The position numbers and the translations under genes were made by a program. Below are positions 24,939 through 34,563 of a stretch of 64,000 nt of DNA, one piece after another. The notes under the pieces are model-generated. The model was given only the letters and a program-made list of their open reading frames with translations, did no database searches and was not told where the DNA came from. This DNA comes from Clostridia bacterium (GTDB lineage Bacteria; Bacillota; Clostridia; Oscillospirales; CAG-272): contig JAFQEG010000015.1 in assembly GCA_017399145.1 (NCBI GenBank), positions 17,040 to 81,039 on the forward strand, read 5' to 3'. Position 1 is the stretch's first letter. Each line of letters starts with the position of its first letter.

Positions 24939-25590
24939 CCTCGTCTAAAATTTCTTTAATTAGCTTTCTTGCCCTTACATGCTTGTATTTAATAAGCTTA
25001 TGGGCTAGGAAAAGAATTGCTTGTACAGGCACTCCTATAAAGAAAATTGGCCAGAAGGTGTACGCATTTTCAATAGGTGTGAAGAAAACAAGATTTAGAT
25101 ATATACTACCTAAAAGAGTCCATGCAACAACCGACGAAATAACAAAATTTGCCACCCAATGGAAAATAGACTTGCCAAATAACAAAATAACAATACAACA
25201 AACAGGCACAGCCCATACAAAAATAATCCAAAGTGGATTTGTACCATTTGTAATTGTTTCGTGAATAAAATAAAGCACGGTTGCAATAAGCCACACAGAT
25301 ACACCTGCTATTGCACATAGCCAAGCGTTGTATGCCCTTGCGTCCTTTTCGGTGATATGGTCCTCCTTTGCCTTTGCTTCCTCCTCGCCAATTAGCTCGT
25401 TCATAGTAATGCCGTAGAATTGGCAAATTTCATATAGGACGTTTAGGTCCGGTAAGGTATCACCCTTTTCCCAACGGGAAATTGCTTTATCCGAATAATT
25501 TAATTTTTCTGCTACCTCAGCTTGTGTAAGTCCCCTCTGCTTACGAAGGGCACCAAGATTTTTGGCAACCTGTGATTTTATATCCTTCAT
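24922..25590 (-). CDS. XRE-family regulator with membrane segments
   Basis: The ATG at 25590 (RBS AGAGGA) is preferred to a start eleven codons earlier. The protein is 222 residues. Residues 1-60 are a classic helix-turn-helix: NLGALRKQRGLTQAEVAEKL followed by SDKAISRWEKGDTLPDL. About residues 80-200 hold four hydrophobic segments (for example WLIATVLYFIH and FWPIFFIGVPVQAILFLA), and the tail is acidic. Such membrane-anchored XRE proteins are common in Clostridia and usually regulate their own operon or respond to envelope state. Overlap with the thioesterase gene suggests both form one small unit. Confidence 0.82.
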   Translation of the reverse strand: MKDIKSQVAKNLGALRKQRGLTQAEVAEKLNYSDKAISRWEKGDTLPDLNVLYEICQFYGITMNELIGEEEAKAKEDHITEKDARAYNAWLCAIAGVSVWLIATVLYFIHETITNGTNPLWIIFVWAVPVCCIVILLFGKSIFHWVANFVISSVVAWTLLGSIYLNLVFFTPIENAYTFWPIFFIGVPVQAILFLAHKLIKYKHVRARKLIKEILDEDETDE

Positions 25591-25810
25591 AATATATCCT
25601 CTAATATTCCCTTTTCCTTGCAAAAATGCAAGGGAGTGTCTGTTTTTTAAGTTTATTTGAAAAATGGAAAAATCTTTATTACGTAGTCATTTTACCACAT
25701 ATATTATAAAAAGTCAATATTTTTCTGTAATTCTACAATTTGTAGAGTGGTTTTTCTACTTTTACGGGGGCTGAGAATTTTTTCTTTAGAGTCTAAATTT
25801 TGTTCTGTCC

Positions 25811-25839
25811 TTTACTTTTTAGGACTCCTTTGTTAAAAT
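25811..25839 (+). promoter_or_regulatory. Promoter of the PlsC/GT8 operon
   Basis: -35 TTTACT (25811-25816), 17-base spacer, -10 TAAAAT (25834-25839). The leader to the GTG start at 25896 holds a small dyad, AGGCAC with GTGCCT, about 25853-25874. Confidence 0.5.
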
Positions 25840-25895
25840 ATGGGTGTTATTGAGGCACCCTATATAGTGCCTACCACACTAACAAGGAGGAAATC

Positions 25896-26681
25896 GTGGA
25901 CAAGCGAAAGGTTATCTATTACGAGGACGAATTAAACGACGAATTTTCTGTAACACAAATTACGCCTAAAAAGATTGACGAAAATTACGTTTACTATAAT
26001 CCGTCAATATGGAAAAGAATTACTCACTTCTTTTGGTACAGAGTAGTTTTTACTCCTATTGCCTTCTTTCACACTAAGCTTGTGCTTCACCACAAGATAG
26101 TAAACAAGAAGCTACTTAAGAAGTTTAAGAATACAGGCTACTTTATTTATGGCAACCACACAAACGATATTGGTGATGCCTTTATGCCTAATATGCTAAA
26201 TCTTCCTAAGGACAATTATATGATTGTTCATCCTAATAACGTATCAATGCCATTTCTTGGTAGAATTACTCCTTCTCTTGGTGCTATTCCCTTGCCCGAT
26301 GGCAAAACGGCTTACAAAAACTTTACTAACTGTATTGAAAAAAGGATTAAGGAAAAATGCTGTATTGTAATTTATCCAGAGGCACATATATGGCCATATT
26401 ACACTAAGATAAGACCCTTTACAGACGTTTCCTTTGCTTATCCATTAAAGCTTGACGTACCAACCTTCTGCTTCACTAACACCTATCAAAAGAGACGTTT
26501 TTCTAAGAAGCCTAAGGTTGTTACTTATATTGACGGTCCATTTTATCCAAACACAGACCTTAACCCTAAGGAACAGCGCAAGCATCTTCGTGAGCAGGTT
26601 TACGAATGTATGTGCGATAGAGCAAAAAACTCTAACGTTGAGGTTATTAAGTACATTAAAAAGGAAAATAAAGATGATTAA
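25896..26681 (+). CDS. PlsC-like acyltransferase
   Basis: Protein of 261 residues starting with GTG and a strong AAGGAGG site. The segment YGNHTNDIGDAFM stands where 1-acylglycerol-3-phosphate acyltransferases have NHxxxxD, here slightly stretched. YPEAHIWPYYTKIRPF stands where they have the FPEG/R motif, and VPTFCFTNTY follows. It should transfer an acyl group from acyl-ACP or acyl-phosphate onto a lipid or glycolipid hydroxyl at the membrane. Its last codons overlap the GT8 gene by 8 bases. Two acyltransferase domains and two GT8 domains in one operon suggest the acceptor is a glycolipid. The degenerate motif leaves some doubt about activity. Confidence 0.8.
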   Translation: MDKRKVIYYEDELNDEFSVTQITPKKIDENYVYYNPSIWKRITHFFWYRVVFTPIAFFHTKLVLHHKIVNKKLLKKFKNTGYFIYGNHTNDIGDAFMPNMLNLPKDNYMIVHPNNVSMPFLGRITPSLGAIPLPDGKTAYKNFTNCIEKRIKEKCCIVIYPEAHIWPYYTKIRPFTDVSFAYPLKLDVPTFCFTNTYQKRRFSKKPKVVTYIDGPFYPNTDLNPKEQRKHLREQVYECMCDRAKNSNVEVIKYIKKENKDD

Positions 26682-27504
26682 TATTTTATATTGCGGAAAC
26701 TACAAGGTTTTTGACGGTATGCTTACTACTTCTCTTTCAATGCTAAAAAGAAGCAAAAGCGACGAGCCAATCACCTTTCACATTTTCACAATGGACGTAT
26801 CCCATTTAAGAGAGGATTATTTGCCAGTTACAGAAAAGCAATTAGCCTTCTTTAATGAGGTTATTAAGGAATATAATAAAGAAAACAAGGCGATTTTAGT
26901 TGACGTAACTCAATTTTACAAGGACTATTTTACAGGCTGTCCTAACGAGGATGCTTATTGCTCACCTTACACCCTAATAAGACTATTTGCCGACCTTGTA
27001 GATATGCCAAGCAAGGTGCTTTACCTTGACTGCGACATTATGTTTAACAAGGACGTGCATTTGCTTTACGATAAGGATCTTGGTGATTATGAATACTTTG
27101 CCTCAAGGGACCACTATGGCAAATTCCTTGTAAATCCTAACTACATTAATGCCGGTGTTATTCTCTTCAATATGAAGAAATGCAAAGAAACGGGCTTATT
27201 TCAAAAGGCACGTGAGTGGATACAGAAAAAGAAGCTTGTCTTTGCCGACCAAAGCGCAATAATTCGTTCAACAACAAAAAGAAAGGTGCTTTCACAACGC
27301 TTTAACGACCAAAAATTCTTATACAAAAATACGGTTATCCGTCATTTTTCAAAGAGACTTTTCTGGCTACCCTACCCACACACAGATAATATTAAGCAAT
27401 GGCACGTTAGTCGTGTCCATAAGGTTTTTAAATATTACAATTTTGACGACATTCTTTTTGAATATATTTATTTAAAGGAAAAATTTTCGAGGGAGTATAA
27501 ATAA
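26674..27504 (+). CDS. Glycosyltransferase family 8
   Basis: The ATG at 26674 sits inside the end of the acyltransferase gene, with AAGGAAAATAAAG upstream; longer in-frame starts are spurious. The protein is 276 residues. The start INILYCGNYKVFDGMLTTSL, the nucleotide-sugar binding segment PSKVLYLDCDIMFNKD (DxD motif as DCD), YINAGVILFN and FADQSAI are standard GT8 blocks. These enzymes add glucose or galactose in lipopolysaccharide, glycolipid or glycoprotein synthesis. The final third is basic with RHFSKRL, consistent with membrane surface association. Product unknown. Confidence 0.85.
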   Translation: MINILYCGNYKVFDGMLTTSLSMLKRSKSDEPITFHIFTMDVSHLREDYLPVTEKQLAFFNEVIKEYNKENKAILVDVTQFYKDYFTGCPNEDAYCSPYTLIRLFADLVDMPSKVLYLDCDIMFNKDVHLLYDKDLGDYEYFASRDHYGKFLVNPNYINAGVILFNMKKCKETGLFQKAREWIQKKKLVFADQSAIIRSTTKRKVLSQRFNDQKFLYKNTVIRHFSKRLFWLPYPHTDNIKQWHVSRVHKVFKYYNFDDILFEYIYLKEKFSREYK

Positions 27505-29306
27505 TGCAGACTATTCCAATTTTCTATGCTTGTGATGATGCTTTTGTAAAATATACAATTGTATCTCTTAGCTCAATGATTAAAAACGCATCTACCGAGT
27601 ATAATTACAAGGTTTATGTATTAAATACAAACATTACCGAGGATATGAAAAACAGACTTAGCGCTCTTCAAAATGACAATTTTGAGGTTATCTTTGCAGA
27701 CGTTAACGCATATTTAGACTCCGTTGAAAAGGAGCTTCCTATAAGACACTACTACTCTGCTACTACATATTACAGATTATTTATATCTGAAATGTATCCA
27801 GAGTACGACAAGGCTATTTATATTGATAGCGATACAATCGTTTTAGGCGATATTAGCAAGCTTTACAACACAGATATCGGCGATTTTTATATGGCTGGTT
27901 GTCGTGAACAGGCTATGGAGCAGGTTGACGTTTACGGCACCTACTGTGAAAAGGTTGTAGGCGTTGACAGACACGCATTCTTTAATGCTGGTATGATGCT
28001 TATTAACTGTCGTCAATTTAGAGAAAAGCAAATTCTTAAGAATTTCTTAAAAACTCTTGACCTATATAACTTCATCGTTACACAGGACGAGGATTACTTA
28101 AACTACCTTTGCAAGGACCACGTTTATTGGCTAGACCAAAGGTGGAATACTGAGCTAACTGATGGTCTTGAGTACCCTTACGATTACAGAGATGCTTGTA
28201 TTCTTCACTACATTATGGTAAACAAGCCTTGGCATTATCACGAGTGCCGTGGTGCTGATATTTTCTGGTCCTATGCTGAAAAGACCTCTGTTCATGATAT
28301 GCTTAAGGCTGAGCTTGATGCATACACAGATGCAGAGAGAGAAAGAGATGCAGCATCTGCTAAGAATCTTTATCAAATGGCAATTAATGAGACAAATCGT
28401 GAAGACAATTTCCAAAATCAATTAAAAAAAAACAAGACTCAATATAGAGTCCAGCTTGAAGAAAAGATAGCACAATACGAGCGCGAGGGCAAATTTGACC
28501 AGGATGTTGAGGATGACCCACCATCTAGGACTATTATGCCTGACGAAATCGACTATCTAAGAAAAAGTCCAATTGCAAAGCTAAAAACTAAGATTGCCCA
28601 CGAAAAGGCAAAGATGTTTTTAAAGACTATTCTTGATAAAAAGGTAATGATTATTAAGGATATAAAGGGCATTGAGAATTGGCAAAAGCTTCAAAGTGGC
28701 GCTATTATTACCTGTAACCACTTCAATGCCTTTGATAGCTTCGCCATTCAAGAGGCTTATCACGCAACTAAAAAGTGGCCTAAGCAAAAGTTTTACAGAG
28801 TTATTAAGGAAGGCAACTACACCTCATTTCCAGGCTTTTTTGGTGAGCTTATGCGTCACTTCTATACACTTCCCTTATCCTCGAATTTAAAGACAATGGT
28901 TAAGTTTACAGAGGCAACAAATACTCTTTTACAAAAGGGTAACTACATTCTTTTCTATCCTGAACAGGCTATGTGGTGGAATTACAGAAAGCCAAGACCT
29001 GTAAAGCCTGGCGCTTACAAGTTTGCAGTTAAGAATAACGTGCCTGTGCTTCCTTGCTTTATCACAATGAGAGATTCCGATATTCTAGGTGAGGATTTAA
29101 GGAAGTCAATAAAGGGCTTTGACGTTGACGAAAACTTTATTCCTAACGGCTATTTCGTTCAAGAATATACAATTCACGTAGGTGAGCCTATTTACCCAAG
29201 AAAAGACCTAAACTATAAGGAAAATCTTGAATATATGGCTAAAGAAAACTTTGATGCTTGGAAGGAAATCTACGAGCGTGAATATCAAACTAAGTTAAAA
29301 TACTAA
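27504..29306 (+). CDS. GT8 glycosyltransferase / PlsC-like acyltransferase fusion
   Basis: Protein of 600 residues with two enzymes in one chain. Residues 1-270 are GT8: IPIFYACDDAFVKYTIVSL, YDKAIYIDSDTIVLGD (DSD as DxD), FFNAGMMLIN, QDEDYLN, LHYIMVNKPWHY. A charged, coiled linker lies at about 280-350. Residues 370-600 are a PlsC-like acyltransferase with CNHFNAFDSF (NHxxxxD intact), GFFGELMRHFYTLPL, ILFYPEQAMWWNYRKPRP (FPEG-like) and VPVLPCFITMRD. The ATG overlaps the previous stop by one base (TAATG). The fusion implies sequential glycosylation and acylation of the same lipid. It is unlike the usual separate enzymes. Confidence 0.88.
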   Translation: MQTIPIFYACDDAFVKYTIVSLSSMIKNASTEYNYKVYVLNTNITEDMKNRLSALQNDNFEVIFADVNAYLDSVEKELPIRHYYSATTYYRLFISEMYPEYDKAIYIDSDTIVLGDISKLYNTDIGDFYMAGCREQAMEQVDVYGTYCEKVVGVDRHAFFNAGMMLINCRQFREKQILKNFLKTLDLYNFIVTQDEDYLNYLCKDHVYWLDQRWNTELTDGLEYPYDYRDACILHYIMVNKPWHYHECRGADIFWSYAEKTSVHDMLKAELDAYTDAERERDAASAKNLYQMAINETNREDNFQNQLKKNKTQYRVQLEEKIAQYEREGKFDQDVEDDPPSRTIMPDEIDYLRKSPIAKLKTKIAHEKAKMFLKTILDKKVMIIKDIKGIENWQKLQSGAIITCNHFNAFDSFAIQEAYHATKKWPKQKFYRVIKEGNYTSFPGFFGELMRHFYTLPLSSNLKTMVKFTEATNTLLQKGNYILFYPEQAMWWNYRKPRPVKPGAYKFAVKNNVPVLPCFITMRDSDILGEDLRKSIKGFDVDENFIPNGYFVQEYTIHVGEPIYPRKDLNYKENLEYMAKENFDAWKEIYEREYQTKLKY

Positions 29307-29310
29307 GACA

Positions 29311-29340
29311 AAAGGCTTGACAAAACGTCAAGCCTTTTTG
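29311..29340. terminator. Bidirectional terminator of the glycolipid and his operons
   Basis: Stem AAAGGCTTGAC with complement GTCAAGCCTTT around AAAAC, T-run on the plus strand and T-rich (TTTTGTC) on the minus. It lies directly against the hisJ stop. Confidence 0.85.
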
Positions 29341-30132
29341 TTACAATATTTCACTCAAATCGGTTATATATTTATAGCCCTTCTGCTTTAGTCTTTCCTT
29401 TTCGCTCTCTAAATTACAATCAATTGAGTCGGTTGAGTGGGTGTCTGAGCAAATTACAAATTTCTTGCCCTGACTAGCTATTATATCAATTATGTTATCG
29501 TTTGGATAAGGTGAGGTGCGATAGCCACGAGAGATAGCACCTGTATTAATTTCGTATATAACAGGAGTGTTCTTTAGACTTTCAAGTGCCTCGGTATATG
29601 CCCTTACATATCTTGGGTGAGTTGTATCAATAATTGGGTCAATTTCGTTAAACTTTGTAATTAAATCGAAGTGACCTATTATATTACACCTTGTTTTGTT
29701 ATACAAATCCCCTACTAATTTATAGTAGTCCTCGCAATATGCTAAGGCATCGCCGTCGTAGTATTTTTCTATATTTTCTCTTGTTTTCTTAGCACTTTCA
29801 TCAAGAGGCAAGTATTCACCGTTTTTTTCGATGTAGTGTACTGAGCCTAGAATATAATCGTACCCACTTGCAGGTATTGAATAATAGTCCTGCTCAATCC
29901 CTAAATACACCTTGATTTGGTCCTTATACTCTTCCTTAAGGTCAAGAATAATATTCTTGTAGGATTGGGTCGCCTCTTTTTTCATTGCCCAGCTACAAGG
30001 AAAAATCATTGGTGCGTGGTCGGAAAAGCCGTATTCCCTCATACCAAGTTCAATTGCCATTTTTAGCATTTGCTCGTTTGTGTTTTTTCCGTCACTGAAA
30101 TTTGTATGAGTATGGTAGGTTGATACTTCCAT
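29341..30132 (-). CDS. hisJ: Histidinol-phosphatase, PHP family
   Basis: Protein of 263 residues of the polymerase-and-histidinol-phosphatase fold. Metal-binding motifs are TYHTHTNFSDGK (7-17), YGFSDHAPM (about 34-42), GSVHY, a GHFDLI segment and CSDTHS near the end. It removes phosphate from L-histidinol phosphate before the HisD step. This monofunctional type replaces the N-terminal phosphatase domain of bifunctional HisB, consistent with the short IGPD-only hisB here. It overlaps hisIE by one base and is the last gene of the his operon. Confidence 0.9.
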   Translation of the reverse strand: MEVSTYHTHTNFSDGKNTNEQMLKMAIELGMREYGFSDHAPMIFPCSWAMKKEATQSYKNIILDLKEEYKDQIKVYLGIEQDYYSIPASGYDYILGSVHYIEKNGEYLPLDESAKKTRENIEKYYDGDALAYCEDYYKLVGDLYNKTRCNIIGHFDLITKFNEIDPIIDTTHPRYVRAYTEALESLKNTPVIYEINTGAISRGYRTSPYPNDNIIDIIASQGKKFVICSDTHSTDSIDCNLESEKERLKQKGYKYITDLSEIL

Positions 30133-30779
30133 TATTTCATCTTCTCTTGCTTAACCTTGTGGTCGATAATATGACGGGAAGCAAGCTCCTTTTGAATGTC
30201 CTCAACTGAAATTCCCATTTGTACCATAAGCACCATTACGTGATATGCAAGGTCAGCAATTTCGTAAATTGTTTCTGCCTTATCGCCTGCCTTACCACCG
30301 ATAATAACCTCTGTGGATTCCTCGCCTACCTTTTTAAGAATTTTGTCAATTCCCTTTTGGAAAAGGTATGTGGTATATGAGCCCTCTGGCATTTTTTCTT
30401 TTCTTTCAACTAAAAGCTGATACAAGCCCTCCATAGAAAACTCGTGTCTGTCAGGGCTTTGATAAACAGGGTTAGTAAAGCAAGAATCTGTGCCTGTATG
30501 ACAAGCAGGTCCGTCCTTTTCAACTACTACTGTTAGTGCGTCATTATCGCAATCGGCTGTAATTGAAACGATATGCTGATAATTTCCACTAGTTTCACCC
30601 TTTAGCCAAAGCTCCTGTCTTGAACGACTGTAAAAGCATGTAAGACCCTTTTCCATAGAGGTCTTTAGACTTTCCTTATTCATATAAGCAACGGTTAAAA
30701 CATTTTTTGAGTATGCATCTACAACTACTGCAGGAATTAAACCATTTTCATCAAATTTAAGCTTTTCTATGTCTAACAT
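30132..30779 (-). CDS. hisI: Bifunctional phosphoribosyl-AMP cyclohydrolase / phosphoribosyl-ATP pyrophosphatase
   Basis: Protein of 215 residues, HisI followed by HisE. HisI: VAYMNKESL, TCFYSRSRQELWLKGETSG and the zinc or metal motifs DCDNDALTV and GPACHTG at about 70-100. HisE: from about residue 115, PEGSYTTYLFQKGIDKILKK and GEESTEVIIGGKAGDK then a helical C-terminus. The fused enzyme performs steps two and three of histidine synthesis. It lies 12 bases after hisF. Fusion order is the same as in enterobacteria. Confidence 0.92.
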   Translation of the reverse strand: MLDIEKLKFDENGLIPAVVVDAYSKNVLTVAYMNKESLKTSMEKGLTCFYSRSRQELWLKGETSGNYQHIVSITADCDNDALTVVVEKDGPACHTGTDSCFTNPVYQSPDRHEFSMEGLYQLLVERKEKMPEGSYTTYLFQKGIDKILKKVGEESTEVIIGGKAGDKAETIYEIADLAYHVMVLMVQMGISVEDIQKELASRHIIDHKVKQEKMK

Positions 30780-30791
30780 TTTTATACCTCA

Positions 30792-31550
30792 CTATATTCT
30801 TACTCTTATATTGTTTTCCTTAAGCTGTTTTTTAAGCTCCTTAATTTCTACCTCGCCAAAGTGGAAGATAGATGCGGCAAGTCCTGCATCAATGGTAGGA
30901 ATTTCATTAAATAGCTCAATAAAGTGCTGAATTGACCCTGCACCACCTGATGCAATAACGGGCACGTTTACTGCCTCGCAAACTAGCTTTAAAAGCTCAA
31001 TGTCAAAGCCGTTTTTAACTCCGTCTGTATCAATGGAATTGACAACTATTTCACCAGCACCTAATTCAACTCCTTGCTTTATCCAAGAAATTGCCTCAAT
31101 GCCTGTATTTTCTCGTCCACCCTTTGAAAATACTAAAAACTCACCATCAACTCTTTTAACGTCAACAGATAAAACAACGCATTGACTACCATATTTTAGC
31201 GATGCTTCCTTAATTAGCTGTGGGTTCCTTATAGCACCCGAGTTTACGCTAACCTTGTCGGCACCACATTTTAAAACTCTATCAAAGTCCTCAACCGTAT
31301 TGATACCGCCACCAACTGTTAGTGGAATAAATACGTTTTGAGCAACTCTTGTTAAAATATCGGTAAAAAGTCGTCTTTCCTCAAAGGATGCGGTTATGTC
31401 GTAAAACACAAGCTCATCTGCGCCACAGCTTGAGTAGTATTTAGCCAACTCAACAGGACATGAAACGTCGCTTAAGCCCTCAAAATTTACACCCTTAACT
31501 ACTCTTCCGTTTTTAACGTCTAAGCAAGGGATAATTCTTTTTGTTATCAT
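30792..31550 (-). CDS. hisF: Imidazole glycerol phosphate synthase, cyclase subunit
   Basis: Protein of 252 residues, a half-barrel repeat protein. [20 protein letters not shown] has the catalytic Asp (position 11), and [14 protein letters not shown] has the second Asp (about 130). [10 protein letters not shown] is the phosphate-binding loop. Works with HisH to turn PRFAR and glutamine-derived ammonia into IGP and AICAR. Overlaps hisA by four bases. Confidence 0.95.
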   Translation of the reverse strand: MITKRIIPCLDVKNGRVVKGVNFEGLSDVSCPVELAKYYSSCGADELVFYDITASFEERRLFTDILTRVAQNVFIPLTVGGGINTVEDFDRVLKCGADKVSVNSGAIRNPQLIKEASLKYGSQCVVLSVDVKRVDGEFLVFSKGGRENTGIEAISWIKQGVELGAGEIVVNSIDTDGVKNGFDIELLKLVCEAVNVPVIASGGAGSIQHFIELFNEIPTIDAGLAASIFHFGEVEIKELKKQLKENNIRVRI

Positions 31551-32260
31551 TTTGCTACCTCAATAGCTTCTCTTAGATTTATTGCGCCTGTGTAATATGC
31601 CTTACCGATGATTGCGCCATACATTTTCATTTCTGTAAGCGCCCTTACATCATCAATCGAGGAAACACCACCAGAGGCGATAATATCAAGAGAATATTTT
31701 TCGTTTAATTCCTTGTATAATTCAAGGTTTGTGCCCTTCATAGCACCATCCTTAGAAATATCTGTACAGATTATAGTTTTTACACCAAGGTCTTGCATTT
31801 TTGACAAAAATTCCTCTAGGGTATATTGGCTTTTTTCAACCCAACCCTTAATTGCAATATAGCCGTCCTTAACATCGGCACCAACAGCAATTTTCTCACC
31901 ATATTTCAAGATTGCCTCGGTCAAAAATTTTTCGTCAGTTACTGCGCTAGTGCCTAAAATTACACGATTTGCACCATTTGAAAGGTATTTTTCAATAACC
32001 TCAAGAGAACGAATACCACCACCTATTTCTAGAAAAAGGCTTGTTTCCTTGGCTATTCTTTTTACCACCTCAATATTAGGGGTATCACCATTTTTTGCAC
32101 CCTCTAGGTCAACCACGTGTATGAATTTAGCACCTTGCTTTTCAAAATCCTTGGCTATTTCCCAAGGCTTATCGCTATAAACTGTAAGCTGATTATAATC
32201 GCCCTTGTAAAGCCTTACAGCCTTTTTTTCAAATAAATCTATCGCAGGAAAAATTTTCAT
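31547..32260 (-). CDS. hisA: ProFAR isomerase
   Basis: The ATG at 32260 begins [20 protein letters not shown] with the catalytic Asp at residue 8; AAGGAGC lies 13 bases upstream. An in-frame ATG at 32290 falls inside hisH and would add ten unconserved residues. The protein is 237 residues with the HisA barrel: [23 protein letters not shown] (second catalytic Asp) and [10 protein letters not shown]. It performs an Amadori rearrangement. Sits between hisH and hisF. Confidence 0.93.
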   Translation of the reverse strand: MKIFPAIDLFEKKAVRLYKGDYNQLTVYSDKPWEIAKDFEKQGAKFIHVVDLEGAKNGDTPNIEVVKRIAKETSLFLEIGGGIRSLEVIEKYLSNGANRVILGTSAVTDEKFLTEAILKYGEKIAVGADVKDGYIAIKGWVEKSQYTLEEFLSKMQDLGVKTIICTDISKDGAMKGTNLELYKELNEKYSLDIIASGGVSSIDDVRALTEMKMYGAIIGKAYYTGAINLREAIEVAK

Positions 32261-32277
32261 ACCTTGTTTTTTGCTCC

Positions 32278-32886
32278 TTACATTTCGCAAAAGGCTCTTA
32301 GAATATTTAGTCCTATTTCTCCACTTTTCTCTGGGTGGAATTGACAGCCCATTACGTTTCCCTTGCCTACTATTGCAGTAAGCTCCTTATCGTATTCCGT
32401 TGTTGCAAGAAGACTATCCTCGCAATCCTTGGCATAGAAGGAATGAACGAAATATACGTAGTCCCCGTCCTTTATATACTTAAACAGGGGATGATTTTTC
32501 TTAAATATTAAGGCATTGTAGCCTATATGAGGAATTTTCAAGGCTTCATCAATAACGCCCTTCATAGGCACAACTGAGCCCTTCAAAAGCCCTAAGCCCT
32601 CGTGAGTGCCAAACTCATAGCTTTTTTCAAAAAGCAATTGCATACCAAGGCAAATGCCCATAATAGGCTTACCATTTTTAGCCTCGTCAATTATAACCTT
32701 GTCAAGACCTGTGCTTCTTAGCTTAGCAATTGCGTCCTCAAAGGCACCAACACCAGGCAAAAGTATTTTGTCAGCCCTTCTAATTTGGTCCTCGTCTCCT
32801 GTAACCATCGCCTCAGCGCCTATGTAGCTAAATGAGGATTTTACAGAAAAGAGATTGCCTACACCATAGTCAACTATTGCTATCAT
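32278..32886 (-). CDS. hisH: Imidazole glycerol phosphate synthase, glutamine amidotransferase subunit
   Basis: Protein of 202 residues of the class I glutaminase fold. MIAIVDYGVGNLFSV starts it. GICLGMQLLF has the nucleophile Cys (about 79), GCQFHPEKSG has the catalytic His and Glu. It feeds ammonia to HisF. Abuts hisB by one base. Confidence 0.95.
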   Translation of the reverse strand: MIAIVDYGVGNLFSVKSSFSYIGAEAMVTGDEDQIRRADKILLPGVGAFEDAIAKLRSTGLDKVIIDEAKNGKPIMGICLGMQLLFEKSYEFGTHEGLGLLKGSVVPMKGVIDEALKIPHIGYNALIFKKNHPLFKYIKDGDYVYFVHSFYAKDCEDSLLATTEYDKELTAIVGKGNVMGCQFHPEKSGEIGLNILRAFCEM

Positions 32887-33473
32887 TAGATTACCCCTTT
32901 TGTAGATGGGATTTCGTCCTTAAACTGAGGGTCAACAGAAACAGCCTGCTTCATTACTCTACCAAAGGCCTTAAACGCACCCTCAATAATGTGGTGTGAA
33001 TTTACCCCTGCTAGCTGCTTTAGGTGCAAGGTGATTCCTGCCTCTCTTGCTACTGCAATAAAGAATTCCTGTGTTAATTCAGTATCAAAGCTACCAACTC
33101 TGTCGCTTGGAATATCAAGTGAGTAGTAAAGTCCACCTCTGCCTGAAATATCAACTGCACAAAGGATTAACGCCTCGTCCATTGGCAAAATAATGTCGCC
33201 ATAACGTACAATGCCCTTTTTGTCGCCTAGTGCATTTTTAATAGCTTGTCCTAGACAAATACCGATATCCTCGGTGGTGTGGTGATAATCGACGTTTGTG
33301 TCGCCTACACACTTAACTGTTAAATCAATTCTGCCATGCTTGGAAAAAAGTGTAAGCATGTGGTCGAGAAAGCCACAGCCTGTATCTATTTGAGATACGC
33401 CCTTACCATCAAGATTTAGTCCTAGGGAAATATCTGTTTCAGCAGTTTTTCTTTCGATTTTCGCTTCTCTCAT
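32886..33473 (-). CDS. hisB: Imidazoleglycerol-phosphate dehydratase
   Basis: Protein of 195 residues, monofunctional IGPD. Metal-binding motifs GFLDHMLTLFSKHG, DYHHTTEDIGIC, MDEAL and SHHIIEGAFKAFG are all visible. It dehydrates IGP to imidazole acetol phosphate. The phosphatase domain of bifunctional HisB is absent and is supplied by hisJ. Overlaps hisC by four bases. Confidence 0.95.
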   Translation of the reverse strand: MREAKIERKTAETDISLGLNLDGKGVSQIDTGCGFLDHMLTLFSKHGRIDLTVKCVGDTNVDYHHTTEDIGICLGQAIKNALGDKKGIVRYGDIILPMDEALILCAVDISGRGGLYYSLDIPSDRVGSFDTELTQEFFIAVAREAGITLHLKQLAGVNSHHIIEGAFKAFGRVMKQAVSVDPQFKDEIPSTKGVI

Positions 33474-34534
33474 TTTTCTTCCTCCAAAATGCAGATTATT
33501 TTTTCAATAAGAATATCCATTTGGTCCCTTGTGCCTATGGTAATTCTGTTAAAATCCTTAATTTTTTCTTTTGTGAAGTGACGGACTAAAACCCCCTTTG
33601 ATTTTAATTTTAAGTAAAGGTCCTGTCCGCTAATTTTGTCACTTTTTGCAAATAGGAAATTTGCACTTGAGTTAAGCACCTCAAAGCCTAATTCCTCAAG
33701 CCTTTTCTTGGTGTACTCTCTATTTTTTATAATTTCCTTGGCATTTGACATATAATATTCGTCGTTGTCAATTGCACATGCACCTGCTACCTGACTTATT
33801 CTATTTACGTTGTAGGGGTTTGTGGAATACTTAATTGTATTTAAGTCACTAATTAAGTCGGCTGATCCTATACCAAAGCCTATTCTTCCACCTGCCATTG
33901 AGCGAGATTTTGAAAAGGTCATTGTAACCAAAAGATTATCGTATTTCTTAACTAGGTCAACACAGCTTTCGCCACCAAAATCAACGTAAGCCTCGTCAAT
34001 TATAACTACTCTTTCAGGATTTTTCTTAACAAGTGCCTCGATTTCAGCTCTTGAAAGTGCTATTCCTGTTGGTGCATTTGGGTTTGCGATAACTATATTT
34101 TCCTCAAGGTCGTAATAGTCCCCGGGGTCGATTGTAAAGTCGTCCTTCAAAGAAATTATTTTATAAGGAATACCATTTAGGTCGGCAAAAACCGAATAAA
34201 AGCCATAGGTAATATCGGCAAAGGCAATTCCCCTTTTGCTATCGCAAAATGCCATAAAGGCAAAGTTTAATATTTCATCGCTTCCGTTTGTAACAAGGAC
34301 CATATCCTTGCTAACACCATATCTGTCTGCGATTTTTTGAGTCAAGACACTACATTCAGGGTCAGAATATAGATGTAGCTTCTTTGCCTCTTCCATAACT
34401 GCCTCATAAACCTCTTTTGAGGGTGGGTAGGGGGACTCGTTTGTATTTAGCTTTACATATTTCATATCCTTTGGCTGTTCACCTGGTGTATAGGGTGTTA
34501 GCCTTGAATATTTTTGTGAGAAAAATCTACTCAT
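33470..34534 (-). CDS. hisC: Histidinol-phosphate aminotransferase
   Basis: Protein of 354 residues, fold type I. KLNTNESPYPPSKEV, VTNGSDEILNFAF, NPNAPTGIAL, IIDEAYVDFGG and SFSKSRSMAGGRIGFG (PLP lysine in SKS) are present. Converts imidazole acetol phosphate to histidinol phosphate with glutamate. About 30 bases separate it from hisD. Confidence 0.93.
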   Translation of the reverse strand: MSRFFSQKYSRLTPYTPGEQPKDMKYVKLNTNESPYPPSKEVYEAVMEEAKKLHLYSDPECSVLTQKIADRYGVSKDMVLVTNGSDEILNFAFMAFCDSKRGIAFADITYGFYSVFADLNGIPYKIISLKDDFTIDPGDYYDLEENIVIANPNAPTGIALSRAEIEALVKKNPERVVIIDEAYVDFGGESCVDLVKKYDNLLVTMTFSKSRSMAGGRIGFGIGSADLISDLNTIKYSTNPYNVNRISQVAGACAIDNDEYYMSNAKEIIKNREYTKKRLEELGFEVLNSSANFLFAKSDKISGQDLYLKLKSKGVLVRHFTKEKIKDFNRITIGTRDQMDILIEKIICILEEEK

Positions 34535-34563
34535 ATTCTGCTCCTTTCGTAGATTTGCCTAAG

